Positions 34,347-43,296 of a DNA stretch of 64,000 nt are shown here, piece by piece. The stretch is from positions 2,072,501-2,136,500 of the forward strand of contig NZ_CP106869.1 of NCBI RefSeq assembly GCF_025665335.1. The letters run 5' to 3'. The stretch is from Xanthomonas sp. AM6 (GTDB taxonomy: Bacteria > Pseudomonadota > Gammaproteobacteria > Xanthomonadales > Xanthomonadaceae). Under the pieces are notes generated by a model, which was not told where the DNA came from, ran no database searches, and saw nothing but the letters and a program-made list of their open reading frames with translations. The position numbers and the translations under genes were made by a program. The stretch's first letter is position 1; the number at the start of each line of letters is the position of its first letter.

Positions 34347-35453
34347 TCAAACCAGCGCTTCTTCTTCCTCCTCCGGTGCCGGTGCCGGTGCCGGTGCCGG
34401 CATCGGCGCGGTGCCAGGCAGCGTCGCATCGGCCAGTTGCGGCAGCGACAGCGACTGGGTGTTCATCGCCACGCCGCTGCACAGGGTGAACTCGGCGCCG
34501 CTGTCGGCCTGTTGCGTGGCCAGCTTGGCCGGGCACTGCGCCAGCATGTAGTTGACGTCGAAGTTGAGCTTGTCGACCAGGAAATCGACGAAGGCGCGCA
34601 CCTTCGGCGACAGCATGCGCCCGCCCGGGAACACCGCGTTGAAGTCCAGGTCCGGGCCGACCCAGCCGCCGAGCACGCGCCGCGCCTTGCCGGCCTCGAT
34701 CAGCGGCTTGATCGTCGCGTCGCTGGCCAGCACCAGGCCCTCGCCGCAGACCAGGCCGCCGATCAGCGCGGCCGAGTCGTTGGCCACCAGGATCGGCTGG
34801 ATCGCGAACTCGCCGCTCTGCTTGCCGTTGCGCAGCGGCCAGCTGAGCCGGTTGTTGCCGTTGCGGCCGTTGCTCAGCGCCAGCGTGCGGTGGTGCTGCA
34901 GGTCGTCCGGGTGCAGCGGCTCGCCATGGCGCTCGATGTAGTACGGGCTGGCGAACACCTGGGTGCGGAAGGTGGCCAACTTGCGCGCGACCATGGTCGA
35001 ATCCAGCAGCGCGCCCATGTGCAGGGCCACGTCCACGCCTTCGGCGATCGGATCGACCTTGTCGCTGGTCATGACCATTTCCAGGCGCACTTCCGGATGC
35101 TGCTTGTGGAATTCGCCCAGGATCGGCGCGACCCAGGAAATGCCGGCGGAGTAGGGCACGCTGAAACGCAGCCAGCCGCGCGGGCCGGCCTGCAGCTGCC
35201 CGACCGCGCTCTCGGCTTCCTCCAGTTCGCGGGCGATGCGCTGGCAGTGCTCGTGGTAGACCGCGCCGGCCTCGGTCAGGCCGAGGCGGCGCGTGGTCCG
35301 GTGCAGCAGGCGCGCGCCGAGCCGCGCCTCCAGGTCCTGCACCTTGCGGCTGACGGTGGTCTTGGGCAGGCCGAGCGCATTGGCCGCGGCGATGAAGCTG
35401 CCTTGTTCGACCACCTTGACGAAGATCAGGGTGTCGTTCAGATCGTGGGTCAT
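34347..35453 (-). CDS. LysR-family regulator of the adjacent RND efflux operon
   Basis: 368 residues. The winged helix-turn-helix (residues 5-65, with GSFIAAANALGLPKTTVSRKV) is followed by the effector-binding domain from about 90. The family is usually about 300 residues; this one has about 60 extra C-terminal residues ending in an Ala-Pro repeat and an acidic run ([17 protein letters not shown]). The repeat is encoded by four perfect copies of GGTGCC (34375-34398 on the plus strand). It is divergent from the SDR-adaptor-pump operon and probably controls it, as MexT-like regulators do; this is inference from position. Confidence 0.93.
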   Translation of the reverse strand: MTHDLNDTLIFVKVVEQGSFIAAANALGLPKTTVSRKVQDLEARLGARLLHRTTRRLGLTEAGAVYHEHCQRIARELEEAESAVGQLQAGPRGWLRFSVPYSAGISWVAPILGEFHKQHPEVRLEMVMTSDKVDPIAEGVDVALHMGALLDSTMVARKLATFRTQVFASPYYIERHGEPLHPDDLQHHRTLALSNGRNGNNRLSWPLRNGKQSGEFAIQPILVANDSAALIGGLVCGEGLVLASDATIKPLIEAGKARRVLGGWVGPDLDFNAVFPGGRMLSPKVRAFVDFLVDKLNFDVNYMLAQCPAKLATQQADSGAEFTLCSGVAMNTQSLSLPQLADATLPGTAPMPAPAPAPAPEEEEEALV

Positions 35454-35511
35454 GGCGGGTTCCTGGAGGGTTGAGGGCGATTGGACCGGTGACGGGACGA
35501 TTATTCCCCTT

Positions 35512-35525
35512 AATTCGGACTAATC
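35512..35525. promoter_or_regulatory. Candidate LysR operator in the divergent promoter region
   Basis: An AT-rich imperfect inverted repeat, TTAATTCGGACTAA, fits the T-N11-A pattern of LysR sites. It lies in the most AT-rich part (about 35500-35560) between the divergent lysR and efflux genes. Position and pattern only; not proof of binding. Confidence 0.4.
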
Positions 35526-35582
35526 AAGTGCGGCTTTGACGCCTAATTTGTACGCATTCGCCGCCAGCCAGGCCATTTCCCC

Positions 35583-35807
35583 ATGTCGTTGCGTACTCTG
35601 TTCCAGTTTCTCGTGGGCGCCCGCCGTCCCGTTCCGGTAGACGGGACGCCAATCGACGCGCTGGAAACCGGTTACCTGAAAGCCTTTCGCGAGTTTACGC
35701 CCCCTCCGCGCAGCCAGAGCGGCAGTACGCTGCAGCTCGGTCGCCGCGGCGGCGGGCGACTGGACCGCATCGCGATTGTCCCGTTTGCGGGAGTAAAAGT
35801 CCCGTGA
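35583..35807 (+). CDS. Possible small protein upstream of the efflux operon
   Basis: A 74-codon frame (begins MSLRTLFQFLVGARR) that ends overlapping the next start codon by GTGA-type overlap. Its codon use is less GC-rich at third positions than the neighbours, and it contains three copies of the TCCCG/CGGGA stem sequences, which suggests a structured leader rather than a protein. I do not recognise the product. Translational coupling to the next gene is possible. Confidence 0.3.
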   Translation: MSLRTLFQFLVGARRPVPVDGTPIDALETGYLKAFREFTPPPRSQSGSTLQLGRRGGGRLDRIAIVPFAGVKVP

Positions 35808-35813
35808 GCGGGA
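35779..35813. promoter_or_regulatory. Tandem TCCCG/CGGGA hairpins at the efflux operon start
   Basis: Two 14-nt hairpins with 5-bp stems, TCCCGTTTGCGGGA (35779-35792) and TCCCGTGAGCGGGA (35800-35813), lie 7 nt apart and cover the GTG start region. A related interrupted repeat, CGTCCCG/CGGGACG, is at 35625-35648. They could bind a regulator or control translation. Confidence 0.45.
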
Positions 35814-36574
35814 TGTTGGACCCGGAGGTTCTGGTGCTCGGCGGCACCGGCACCGTCGGCCACGGCGTGGTCGGCGCACTGCTGGAGGCCGGCAGCCCGG
35901 TGCTGGCGGTGGCGCGCGACCGCGGCCGCCTGCGCGCGCTGCGCGAACGCTACAGCGACGAACCGGCGCTGGACGTGCTGCAGGGCTCGGTCGCCAACGA
36001 TGCCGGCGCCGCGGCGCTGGCCGCGCTCGTGGCGCAACGGCCGCGGCCGCTGGCCGGCGTGGTCGCCAGCCTCGGCAGCCCGCTGCGCAGCGGGCGCCTG
36101 CTGGACCAGCCGATCGCCGCGTTGCGCCGGCGCCTGGACGCCGACCTGCTGCCGCACCTGGCCGCGGCCCGGCACCTGCTGCCGCTGCTGGCGCAGGCCG
36201 AGCGCGGCGGGCGCTACATCCTGCTCGGCAGCCCGTGCGCGCTGCGCGCCTGGGCCGGGCACGGCGACAGTTCGGTGGCCACGGCGGCGATCCGCATGCT
36301 CGCCCAGGTCCTGCACGAAGAGGCCAAGCCGCTGGGCGTGCGCGTCCACCTGCTGTCGCTGACCCATCCGGTGTGCAGCGACACCGCCGCCGACGGCTGC
36401 CCGGAGTGGTTCACCACGCTCAGCGTGGGCCGCGCCGCGGTGTCGCTGCTCGCCGACCGCGACACGCCCGGCCAGGCCGTGGTCGATATCGACAAACAAC
36501 AGTACGCGCGTCCACGCACCTCGCTGATGACCGCATCGCATTTTTCCCCTTCCACTCACGAGGTCTCCCGATGA
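35804..36574 (+). CDS. SDR-fold protein without the catalytic Tyr-Lys pair
   Basis: 256 residues with a Rossmann fold. The NAD(P) loop is VLGGTGTVGHGVVGALL near the N-terminus, and a LDVLQGSVAND segment follows. Where classical SDRs have Ser then YxxxK, this protein reads SPCALRAWAGHGDSSVATAA, with neither Tyr nor Lys. It may bind NAD(P)H or a related ligand without classical activity. The start is GTG 35804 or ATG 35813. It overlaps the adaptor gene by ATGA and so is the first gene of the efflux operon. Confidence 0.8.
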   Translation: MSGMLDPEVLVLGGTGTVGHGVVGALLEAGSPVLAVARDRGRLRALRERYSDEPALDVLQGSVANDAGAAALAALVAQRPRPLAGVVASLGSPLRSGRLLDQPIAALRRRLDADLLPHLAAARHLLPLLAQAERGGRYILLGSPCALRAWAGHGDSSVATAAIRMLAQVLHEEAKPLGVRVHLLSLTHPVCSDTAADGCPEWFTTLSVGRAAVSLLADRDTPGQAVVDIDKQQYARPRTSLMTASHFSPSTHEVSR

Positions 36575-37776
36575 ACCCGATTCCGATGTCCCTCCACTCC
36601 CCACGCGTCTTGCGCCCGCTGGCGATCGCGCTGCTGGCCGTGGCCCTGGCCGCCTGCGGCAGCAAGGCCGACGGGCAGGGCGCGCCGCCGCCGCCGGCGG
36701 TCGGCGTCGCGCCGGTGCTGCAGAAGGAAATCAGCCAGTGGGACGAGTTCAGCGGCCGCGTCGAGGCGGTCGAGCACGTCGACCTGCGCCCGCGCGTGTC
36801 CGGCTACATCGACAAGGTCAACTACGTCGAAGGCCAGGAAGTGAAGAAGGGCGACGTGCTGTTCACCATCGACGCGCGCAGCTACCGCGCCGAACTGGCG
36901 CGCGCCAACGCCGAACTGGCGCGGGCGCGGACCCAGGCCAAGCTCAGCGGCAGCGAGGCGGCGCGCGCCAAGAAGCTGTCCGACCAGCAGGCGATCTCCA
37001 CCGAGAGCTGGGAGCAGCGCCACGCCGCCGCCGAGCAGGCCGAGGCCGACGTGCTCGCCGCGCAGGCCGCGGTCGACACCGCGCGGCTGAACCTGGAATG
37101 GACCCAGGTGCGTGCGCCGATCGACGGCCACGCCGGCCGCGCCCAGGTCACCGCCGGCAACCTGGTCAGCGCCGGCGACAGCGCCAGCGTGCTGACCACG
37201 CTGGTGTCGCTGGACAAGGTCCACGTGTACTTCGACGCCGACGAGGGCACCTTCCTGCGCTATGCGCAGATGGCGCGCAAGGGCGAGCGGCCGAGCGAGC
37301 GCGACGGGCAGTTGCCGGTGCAGGTCGGCCTGGTCGGCGAGGACGGTTTCCCGCACGCCGGCAAGGTCGATTTCCTCGACAACCAGATCACCCGCACCAC
37401 CGGCACCATCCGCGTCCGCGCCGTGCTGGACAACGCCGACCGCAGCTTCACCCCGGGCCTGTTCGCGCGCGTGCGCCTGCTCGGCAGCGGCCGCTTCAAG
37501 GCGATGCTGATCGACGACCGCTCGGTGCTGACCGACCAGGACCGCAAGTACGTCTACGTCGTCGACAAGGACGGCAAGGCGCAGCGCCGCGACGTGCAGC
37601 TGGGGCGTGACGCCGAGGGCCTGCGCATCGTGACCAGCGGGCTCAACCCCGGCGACCGCGTCATCGTCGACGGAGTGCAGAAAGTGTTCATGCCGGGCAT
37701 GCCGGTGCAGGCCAAGCCCGTGGCGCTGGCCACGGCGACGCCGGCGGCCGCGCGCAAGGCCGTCGCTCTCGACTGA
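36571..37776 (+). CDS. RND efflux periplasmic adaptor (MexE/AcrA type), lipoprotein
   Basis: 401 residues. The signal peptide ends in a lipobox (LAAC), so the adaptor should be anchored in the inner membrane. The lipoyl halves (VSGYIDKVNYVEGQEVKKGD and VRAPIDGHAGRAQVTAGNLV) flank a coiled-coil hairpin (about residues 110-170) that contacts the outer membrane channel. The beta-barrel and membrane-proximal domains follow. The closest type is MexE. It overlaps the upstream SDR-like gene by ATGA. Confidence 0.95.
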   Translation: MNPIPMSLHSPRVLRPLAIALLAVALAACGSKADGQGAPPPPAVGVAPVLQKEISQWDEFSGRVEAVEHVDLRPRVSGYIDKVNYVEGQEVKKGDVLFTIDARSYRAELARANAELARARTQAKLSGSEAARAKKLSDQQAISTESWEQRHAAAEQAEADVLAAQAAVDTARLNLEWTQVRAPIDGHAGRAQVTAGNLVSAGDSASVLTTLVSLDKVHVYFDADEGTFLRYAQMARKGERPSERDGQLPVQVGLVGEDGFPHAGKVDFLDNQITRTTGTIRVRAVLDNADRSFTPGLFARVRLLGSGRFKAMLIDDRSVLTDQDRKYVYVVDKDGKAQRRDVQLGRDAEGLRIVTSGLNPGDRVIVDGVQKVFMPGMPVQAKPVALATATPAAARKAVALD

Positions 37777-37798
37777 CCCGCGGTCGCGCAGCGTCGCA

Positions 37799-37852
37799 GA
37801 CCGGCCGCGCTGGCGGCCGGTCGCCGCAGGCCGGGCCACCGTCGTGGCCCGG
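37799..37852 (+). promoter_or_regulatory. Two perfect hairpins between adaptor and pump genes
   Basis: GACCGGCCGC/GCGGCCGGTC (37799-37822) and CCGGGCCAC/GTGGCCCGG (37831-37852), each with a 4-nt loop, in the 144-bp gap. No T-run follows. They may pause transcription or protect the upstream mRNA end, and so set the adaptor-to-pump ratio. Confidence 0.5.
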
Positions 37853-37920
37853 CATCGCCACAGTTTTGCCCGTGCTCCGGTGCGGCCACCCGTTTCAACC
37901 CGTTTCCAGGACCACCACCC

Positions 37921-40900
37921 ATGGACTTTTCCAGATTCTTCATCGACCGGCCGATCTTCGCGGCCGTGCTGTCGATCGTCATCTTCGCCGCGGGTCTGAT
38001 CGCGATCCCGATGCTGCCCATCGGCGAATACCCCGAAGTGGTACCGCCTTCGGTGGTGGTGCGCACGGTGTATCCGGGCGCCAACCCCAAGGTCATCGCC
38101 GAGACCGTCGCCACGCCGTTGGAAGAGGCGATCAACGGCGTGGAAGGCATGATGTACCTCAAGTCGGTGGCCGGCTCCGACGGCGTGCTGCAGATGACCA
38201 TCACCTTCCGCCCGGGCACCGATGCCGACGATGCCGCGGTGAAAGTGCAGAACCGCGTGGCGCAGGCGCAGGCGCGCCTGCCCGAGGACGTGCGCCGGCA
38301 GGGCGTGACCACGCAGAAGCAGTCGCCGACCTTCCTGATGGTCGTGCACCTGACCTCGCCGAAGGGCAAGTACGACACGCTGTACCTGCGCAACTACGCG
38401 CGCCTGCACGTCAAGGACGCGCTGGCGCGGATCCAGGGCGTGGGCGATGCGCAGGTGTTCGGCGGCGGCGACTACGCGATGCGCGCCTGGCTCGACCCGG
38501 AGCGCATCGCCGCGCGCGGGCTCACCGCCAGCGACGTGGTCAACGCCATGCGCGAGCAGAACGTGCAGGTCTCGGCCGGCCAGCTCGGCGCCGAGCCGAT
38601 GCCTGAAAGCAAGTTCCTGACCCTGATCAACGCGCAGGGCCGCCTGCGCAGCGAGCAGGAGTTCGGCGACATCGTGCTCAAGACCGGGGCCGACGGCGAG
38701 AGCGTGCGCCTGGCCGACGTCGCGCGCCTGGAGCTGGGCGCCGGCGACTACACGCTGCGCTCGCAGCTGGACGGCAAGAACGCGGTCGGCATCGGCATCT
38801 TCCAGGCGCCGGGCGCCAATGCGCTGCAGATCCGCGACCAGGTGATCGCGACGATGGACGAGCTCACCAAGCAGTTCCCGGCCGACGTGAAGTACGAGGC
38901 GGTGTACGACACCACGATCTTCGTGCGCGACTCGATCACCGCCGTGGTGCACACCTTGCTGGAGGCGGTGCTGCTGGTGGTGCTGGTGGTGATCCTGTTC
39001 CTGCAGACCTGGCGCGCGTCGATCATCCCGCTGATCGCGGTGCCGGTGTCGGTGGTGGGCACCTTCGCGGCGCTGTACGTGCTGGGCTTCTCGATCAACA
39101 CGCTGACCCTGTTCGGGCTGGTGCTGGCGATCGGCATCGTCGTGGACGATGCGATCGTGGTGGTGGAGAACGTCGAGCGCAACATCGAGGAAGGGCTGAC
39201 CCCGCTGGCCGCGGCGCACCAGGCGATGCGCGAGGTGTCCGGCCCGATCGTGGCGATCGCGCTGGTGCTGTGCGCGGTGTTCGTGCCGATGGCGTTCCTG
39301 TCCGGCGTGACCGGCCAGTTCTACAAGCAGTTCGCGGTGACCATCGCCATCTCCACGGTGATCTCGGCGATCAACTCGCTGACCCTGTCGCCGGCGCTGG
39401 CCGCGCGCCTGCTGCGCGCCCACGACGCGCCCAAGGATGGCCCGTCGCGGCTGATGGACCGCATGTTCGGCGGCTGGCTGTTCCGCCCGTTCAACCGCTT
39501 CTTCAACCGCAACTCCGAGCGTTACCAGGGCAGCGTGTCGCGCATCCTCGGCAAGCGCGGTGTGGTGTTCGCGGTCTATCTGGTGCTGCTGGTGGCCACC
39601 GGCGTGATGTTCAAGGCGGTGCCGGCCGGCTTCATTCCGACCCAGGACAAGATGTACCTGATCGCCGGCGTGAAGCTGCCCGAGGGCGCCTCGCTCGAAC
39701 GCACCGACGCGATGCTGCGCAAGGTCACCAACATCGCCATGCAGACCGACGGCGTGGAGCATGCGATCTCCTTCCCCGGCCTGAACGCGCTGCAGTTCAC
39801 CAACACGCCCAATACCGGCGTGGTGTTCCTGACCCTCAAGCCGTTCGCCAAGCGCCACCGCAGCGCGCTGGAGATCAATGCCGAAATCAACCAGCGCATC
39901 TCCCAGCTGGGCGAGGGCATGGCGTTCGCGTTCATGCCGCCGCCGATCCTGGGCCTGGGCAACGGCAACGGCTACCAGCTGTTCATCGAGGACCGCGCCA
40001 ACCTGGGCTACGGCGCACTGCAGAGCGCGGTCAACGCGATGCAGGGCGCGGTGGCGCAGACCCCGGGCATGAGCTATCCGATCGGCACCTACCAGGCCAA
40101 CGTGCCGCAGCTGGACGCCGAGGTCGACCGGGTCAAGGCCAAGGCCCAGGGCGTGGCCCTGACCGATCTGTTCGACACCTTGCAGACCTACCTGGGCTCG
40201 ACCTACGTCAACGACTTCAACCAGTTCGGCCGCACCTGGCAGGTGATCGCCCAGGCCGACGCGCCGTTCCGCGAGAGCGTGGAGGACATCGCCCGGCTGC
40301 GCACCCGCAATGCCGCCGGCGAGATGGTGCCGATCGGCTCGATGGTGACGGTCAAGCAGACCTTCGGTCCGGACCCGGTGCTGCGCTACAACGGCTACCC
40401 GGCGGCCGACCTGGCCGGCGAGGCGGATGCGCGCATGCTGTCCTCGGCCGAAGCGATGGCCAAGGTCACCCAGATCGCCAAGCAGGTCCTGCCCAACGGC
40501 ATGGAGATCGAGTGGACCGACCTGAGCTACCAGCAGGCGACCCAGGGCAAGGCGGCGATGGTGGTGTTCCCGCTGGCGGTGCTGCTGGCGTTCCTGGTGC
40601 TGGCCGCGCTGTACGAAAGCTGGACGCTGCCGCTGGCGGTGATCCTGATCGTGCCGATGACGCTGCTGTCTGCGCTGTTCGGCGTGTGGCTGACCGGCGG
40701 CGACAACAACGTGTTCGTGCAGGTCGGCCTGGTGGTGCTGATGGGCCTGGCGTGCAAGAACGCGATCCTGATCGTCGAGTTCGCCCGCGAACTGGAGCTG
40801 CAGGGCAAGGGCATCGTGGAATCGGCGCTGCAGGCCTGCCGCCTGCGTCTGCGCCCGATCGTGATGACCTCGATCGCGTTCATCGCCGGCACCGTGCCGC

Positions 40901-41091
40901 TGGTGTTCTCGCACGGCGCCGGCGCCGAAGTGCGCTCGGCCACCGGCATCACGGTGTTCGCCGGCATGCTCGGCGTGACCCTGTTCGGCCTGTTCCTCAC
41001 CCCGGTGTTCTACGTCGCCCTGCGCAAGCTGGCCGGTCGCCCGCTGGTATCGCACGGCCCGGCGCACGGCGCCGCACCGACCCACGCCTGA
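37921..41091 (+). CDS. RND multidrug efflux pump (MexF/AcrB type)
   Basis: A 1056-residue inner membrane proton/drug antiporter of the HAE1 group. It opens with FSRFFIDRPIFAAVLSIVIF and has the expected 12 helices and two large periplasmic loops. The proton-relay Asp pair is in FGLVLAIGIVVDDAIVVVEN, and the C-terminal half has LVVLMGLACKNAILIVEFAR. It works with the adaptor upstream and the channel at the end of the operon to export hydrophobic drugs or toxic metabolites. The substrate range is not readable. Confidence 0.96.
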   Translation: MDFSRFFIDRPIFAAVLSIVIFAAGLIAIPMLPIGEYPEVVPPSVVVRTVYPGANPKVIAETVATPLEEAINGVEGMMYLKSVAGSDGVLQMTITFRPGTDADDAAVKVQNRVAQAQARLPEDVRRQGVTTQKQSPTFLMVVHLTSPKGKYDTLYLRNYARLHVKDALARIQGVGDAQVFGGGDYAMRAWLDPERIAARGLTASDVVNAMREQNVQVSAGQLGAEPMPESKFLTLINAQGRLRSEQEFGDIVLKTGADGESVRLADVARLELGAGDYTLRSQLDGKNAVGIGIFQAPGANALQIRDQVIATMDELTKQFPADVKYEAVYDTTIFVRDSITAVVHTLLEAVLLVVLVVILFLQTWRASIIPLIAVPVSVVGTFAALYVLGFSINTLTLFGLVLAIGIVVDDAIVVVENVERNIEEGLTPLAAAHQAMREVSGPIVAIALVLCAVFVPMAFLSGVTGQFYKQFAVTIAISTVISAINSLTLSPALAARLLRAHDAPKDGPSRLMDRMFGGWLFRPFNRFFNRNSERYQGSVSRILGKRGVVFAVYLVLLVATGVMFKAVPAGFIPTQDKMYLIAGVKLPEGASLERTDAMLRKVTNIAMQTDGVEHAISFPGLNALQFTNTPNTGVVFLTLKPFAKRHRSALEINAEINQRISQLGEGMAFAFMPPPILGLGNGNGYQLFIEDRANLGYGALQSAVNAMQGAVAQTPGMSYPIGTYQANVPQLDAEVDRVKAKAQGVALTDLFDTLQTYLGSTYVNDFNQFGRTWQVIAQADAPFRESVEDIARLRTRNAAGEMVPIGSMVTVKQTFGPDPVLRYNGYPAADLAGEADARMLSSAEAMAKVTQIAKQVLPNGMEIEWTDLSYQQATQGKAAMVVFPLAVLLAFLVLAALYESWTLPLAVILIVPMTLLSALFGVWLTGGDNNVFVQVGLVVLMGLACKNAILIVEFARELELQGKGIVESALQACRLRLRPIVMTSIAFIAGTVPLVFSHGAGAEVRSATGITVFAGMLGVTLFGLFLTPVFYVALRKLAGRPLVSHGPAHGAAPTHA

Positions 41092-41122
41092 TCCCCCAAT
41101 TCCCCCTTCTCTGGACATTCGC

Positions 41123-41857
41123 ATGAACGCTACTCAAAAAATCGCACTCGTCACCGGTGCCACCCGCGGCATCGGCCTGCACACCGTGCGCCAGCTGGCC
41201 GAGGCCGGCGTGCACACGCTGCTGGCCGGCCGCGATTCCACCCGCGCCAGCGCCGCCGCCCTGGAACTGCAGGGCGAAGGCTTGCCGGTGGAAGCGCTGA
41301 CCCTGGACGTCACCGACGATGCCAGCATCGCCGCCGCGGTGGCGGCGGTGCAGGCGCGCCACGGCCGGCTCGACATCCTGGTCAACAACGCCGGCATCAT
41401 CGTCGACGACATGAAGCTGGCGGTCTCGCAGCAGAGCCTGCAGACCTGGCGCAAGACCTTCGACACCAACGTGTTCGGCCTGATCGCGGTGACCCAGGCG
41501 TTCCTGCCGCTGCTGCGCGCCGCGCCGGCCGCGCGCATCGTCAACGTGTCCAGCCTGCTCGGCTCGGTGACGCTGCACAGCCAGCCCGGCTCGCCGATCT
41601 ACGACTTCAAGGTGCCGGCCTACAACGTGTCCAAGAGCGCGGTGAACGCGTGGACCGTGCAGCTGGCCTACGAACTGCGCGACACCCCGATCAAGGTCAA
41701 TACCATCCACCCCGGCTACGTGAAGACCGACATGAACGCGGGCGAGGGCGAACTGCAAGTGGCCGACGGCGCGCGCAGCAGCGTGATGATGGCGCTGCTC
41801 GACGCCGACGGCCCGACCGGCAGCTACACCCACGTCGGCCAGGTGCTGCCATGGTGA
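41123..41857 (+). CDS. SDR-family oxidoreductase inside the efflux operon
   Basis: A 244-residue classical short-chain dehydrogenase. The NADP loop is VTGATRGIGLHTVRQLA, NNAG is in DILVNNAGIIVDD, and the catalytic residues are intact: Ser in IVNVSSLLGS and Tyr-x3-Lys in YNVSKSAVNAW. It resembles carbonyl reductases. It starts 31 bp after the pump and overlaps the channel gene by 7 bp, so it is part of the operon. A link between detoxifying reduction and export is an inference. Confidence 0.93.
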   Translation: MNATQKIALVTGATRGIGLHTVRQLAEAGVHTLLAGRDSTRASAAALELQGEGLPVEALTLDVTDDASIAAAVAAVQARHGRLDILVNNAGIIVDDMKLAVSQQSLQTWRKTFDTNVFGLIAVTQAFLPLLRAAPAARIVNVSSLLGSVTLHSQPGSPIYDFKVPAYNVSKSAVNAWTVQLAYELRDTPIKVNTIHPGYVKTDMNAGEGELQVADGARSSVMMALLDADGPTGSYTHVGQVLPW

Positions 41858-43296
41858 TCCGTCCCGCGATCGGCGCGCTGGCGCTGGCGCTGCTCAGCGC
41901 CTGCGCCAGCGTCGGCCCCAACTACCGCGCGCCCGAACAGGCGCCGGTGACGCTGCAGGGCGCGGCGGCGCCGGTGTTCGCGACCACCTCGCCGGTGGCG
42001 TCGTGGTGGGCGCAGTTCGACGACCCGGTGCTGGAACAGCTGGTGCACGAGAGCCTGGTCGCCAACCTCGACCTGCGCATCGCCCTGTCGCGCGTGCACC
42101 AGGCGCGCGCCGCCTTCGCCGAACGGCGCCTGGACCAGGCGCCGCACGTCACCGCCGGCGGCGACTACACGCGCAGCAAGGCGCCGGACCCGAACGCCGG
42201 CGGCGCGCGCGTGCTGACCGAAAGCTACAGCCTGGGCTTCGATGCCGGTTGGGAGCTGGACCTGTTCGGTCGCCAGCGCCGCGCCAGCGAGGCCGCGCGG
42301 GCCGACCTGGAAGCCGAGCAGGCGGGCATGGCCGATGCCCAGGTGACCGTGGCCGCGGAAGTGGCGCGCAACTACTTCGAGCTGCGCGGCGCGCAGAAGC
42401 GCATCGCGGTGGCGCGCACCACGCTGGACAATCTGCGCGACACCCAGCGCCTGACCGAGACCCGCCTGCAACTGGGCGCCGGCAGCGAGCTGGACGTGCA
42501 GAGCAGCCAGGCGCGGCTGAAGGCGATCGAGGCCGACATCCCGTTGCTGGAAGTCAGCGAAGCGCAGGCCCGGCATCGCCTGGCGGTGCTGCTGGGGCGC
42601 ACTCCCGGCGCGCTCGACGAGCTGCTGGCGCCGCGCCCGACGCCGGCCTACGCCCGCGCGTTGCCGCTGGGCGATACCACCCAGCTGCTGCGCCGGCGTC
42701 CCGACGTGCGCATCGCCGAGCGCCGGCTGGCGGCGGCGACGGCGCGGGTCGGCGTGGCCACCGCCGACCTGTTCCCGCGGATCAGCCTCAGCGGCTTCGT
42801 CGGCTTCCTGTCCGGCGATGCCGGCTCGCTGCTGCAGGGCAGCAGCAAGGCCTGGTCGCTGACGCCCTCGATCAGCTGGGCGGCGTTCGACTTCGGCACC
42901 GTGCGGGCGCGGCTGCGCGCCAGCGAAGCGCAGGCCGACGGCGCTGCCGCCGACTACGAGAAGGCGGTGCTCGGCGCGCTGGAAGACACCGAGAACGCCT
43001 TGACCGCCTACGCCAAGCAGCAGGCGCGGCTGGCGATCGTCGTCGAGCAGGCGCAGGCGGCGCGGCGCGCCGCCGCGCTGGCGGAGATCAGCTATCGCGA
43101 GGGCTCGGTGGATTTCCTGACCCTGCTCGACACCCAGCGCACCCAGCTGGCCGCCGACGATGCCCTGGCCGATGCCGAGGCGTCGGTGAACGTCGGCGTG
43201 GTGCGGGTGTACAAGGCGCTGGGCGGCTGGGGCCAGGACGCGGTGCTGCCGCAGGACGTGGCGTTGGCGACGCCGCCGGCGCCGGTGTCGCGCTAA
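41851..43296 (+). CDS. Outer membrane efflux channel (OprM/NodT family), lipoprotein
   Basis: 481 residues. The signal peptide ends in a lipobox (LALLSAC), followed by VGPNYRAPE, the usual start of NodT-family channels. Two homologous outer-membrane-factor repeats each form helices and beta strands; visible are the paired helices with AEVARNYFELRGAQKRIAVA and ALEDTENALTAYAKQQARLA. It completes the tripartite pump. The ATG at 41851 overlaps the preceding gene. Confidence 0.95.
   Translation: MVIRPAIGALALALLSACASVGPNYRAPEQAPVTLQGAAAPVFATTSPVASWWAQFDDPVLEQLVHESLVANLDLRIALSRVHQARAAFAERRLDQAPHVTAGGDYTRSKAPDPNAGGARVLTESYSLGFDAGWELDLFGRQRRASEAARADLEAEQAGMADAQVTVAAEVARNYFELRGAQKRIAVARTTLDNLRDTQRLTETRLQLGAGSELDVQSSQARLKAIEADIPLLEVSEAQARHRLAVLLGRTPGALDELLAPRPTPAYARALPLGDTTQLLRRRPDVRIAERRLAAATARVGVATADLFPRISLSGFVGFLSGDAGSLLQGSSKAWSLTPSISWAAFDFGTVRARLRASEAQADGAAADYEKAVLGALEDTENALTAYAKQQARLAIVVEQAQAARRAAALAEISYREGSVDFLTLLDTQRTQLAADDALADAEASVNVGVVRVYKALGGWGQDAVLPQDVALATPPAPVSR

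Noticed and set aside
36556-41124. 1522-codon open frame antisense to the RND operon
   Set aside because: His/Arg/Gly-rich shadow of the pump and adaptor; no domain or start site, and the plus strand codes a complete RND system.
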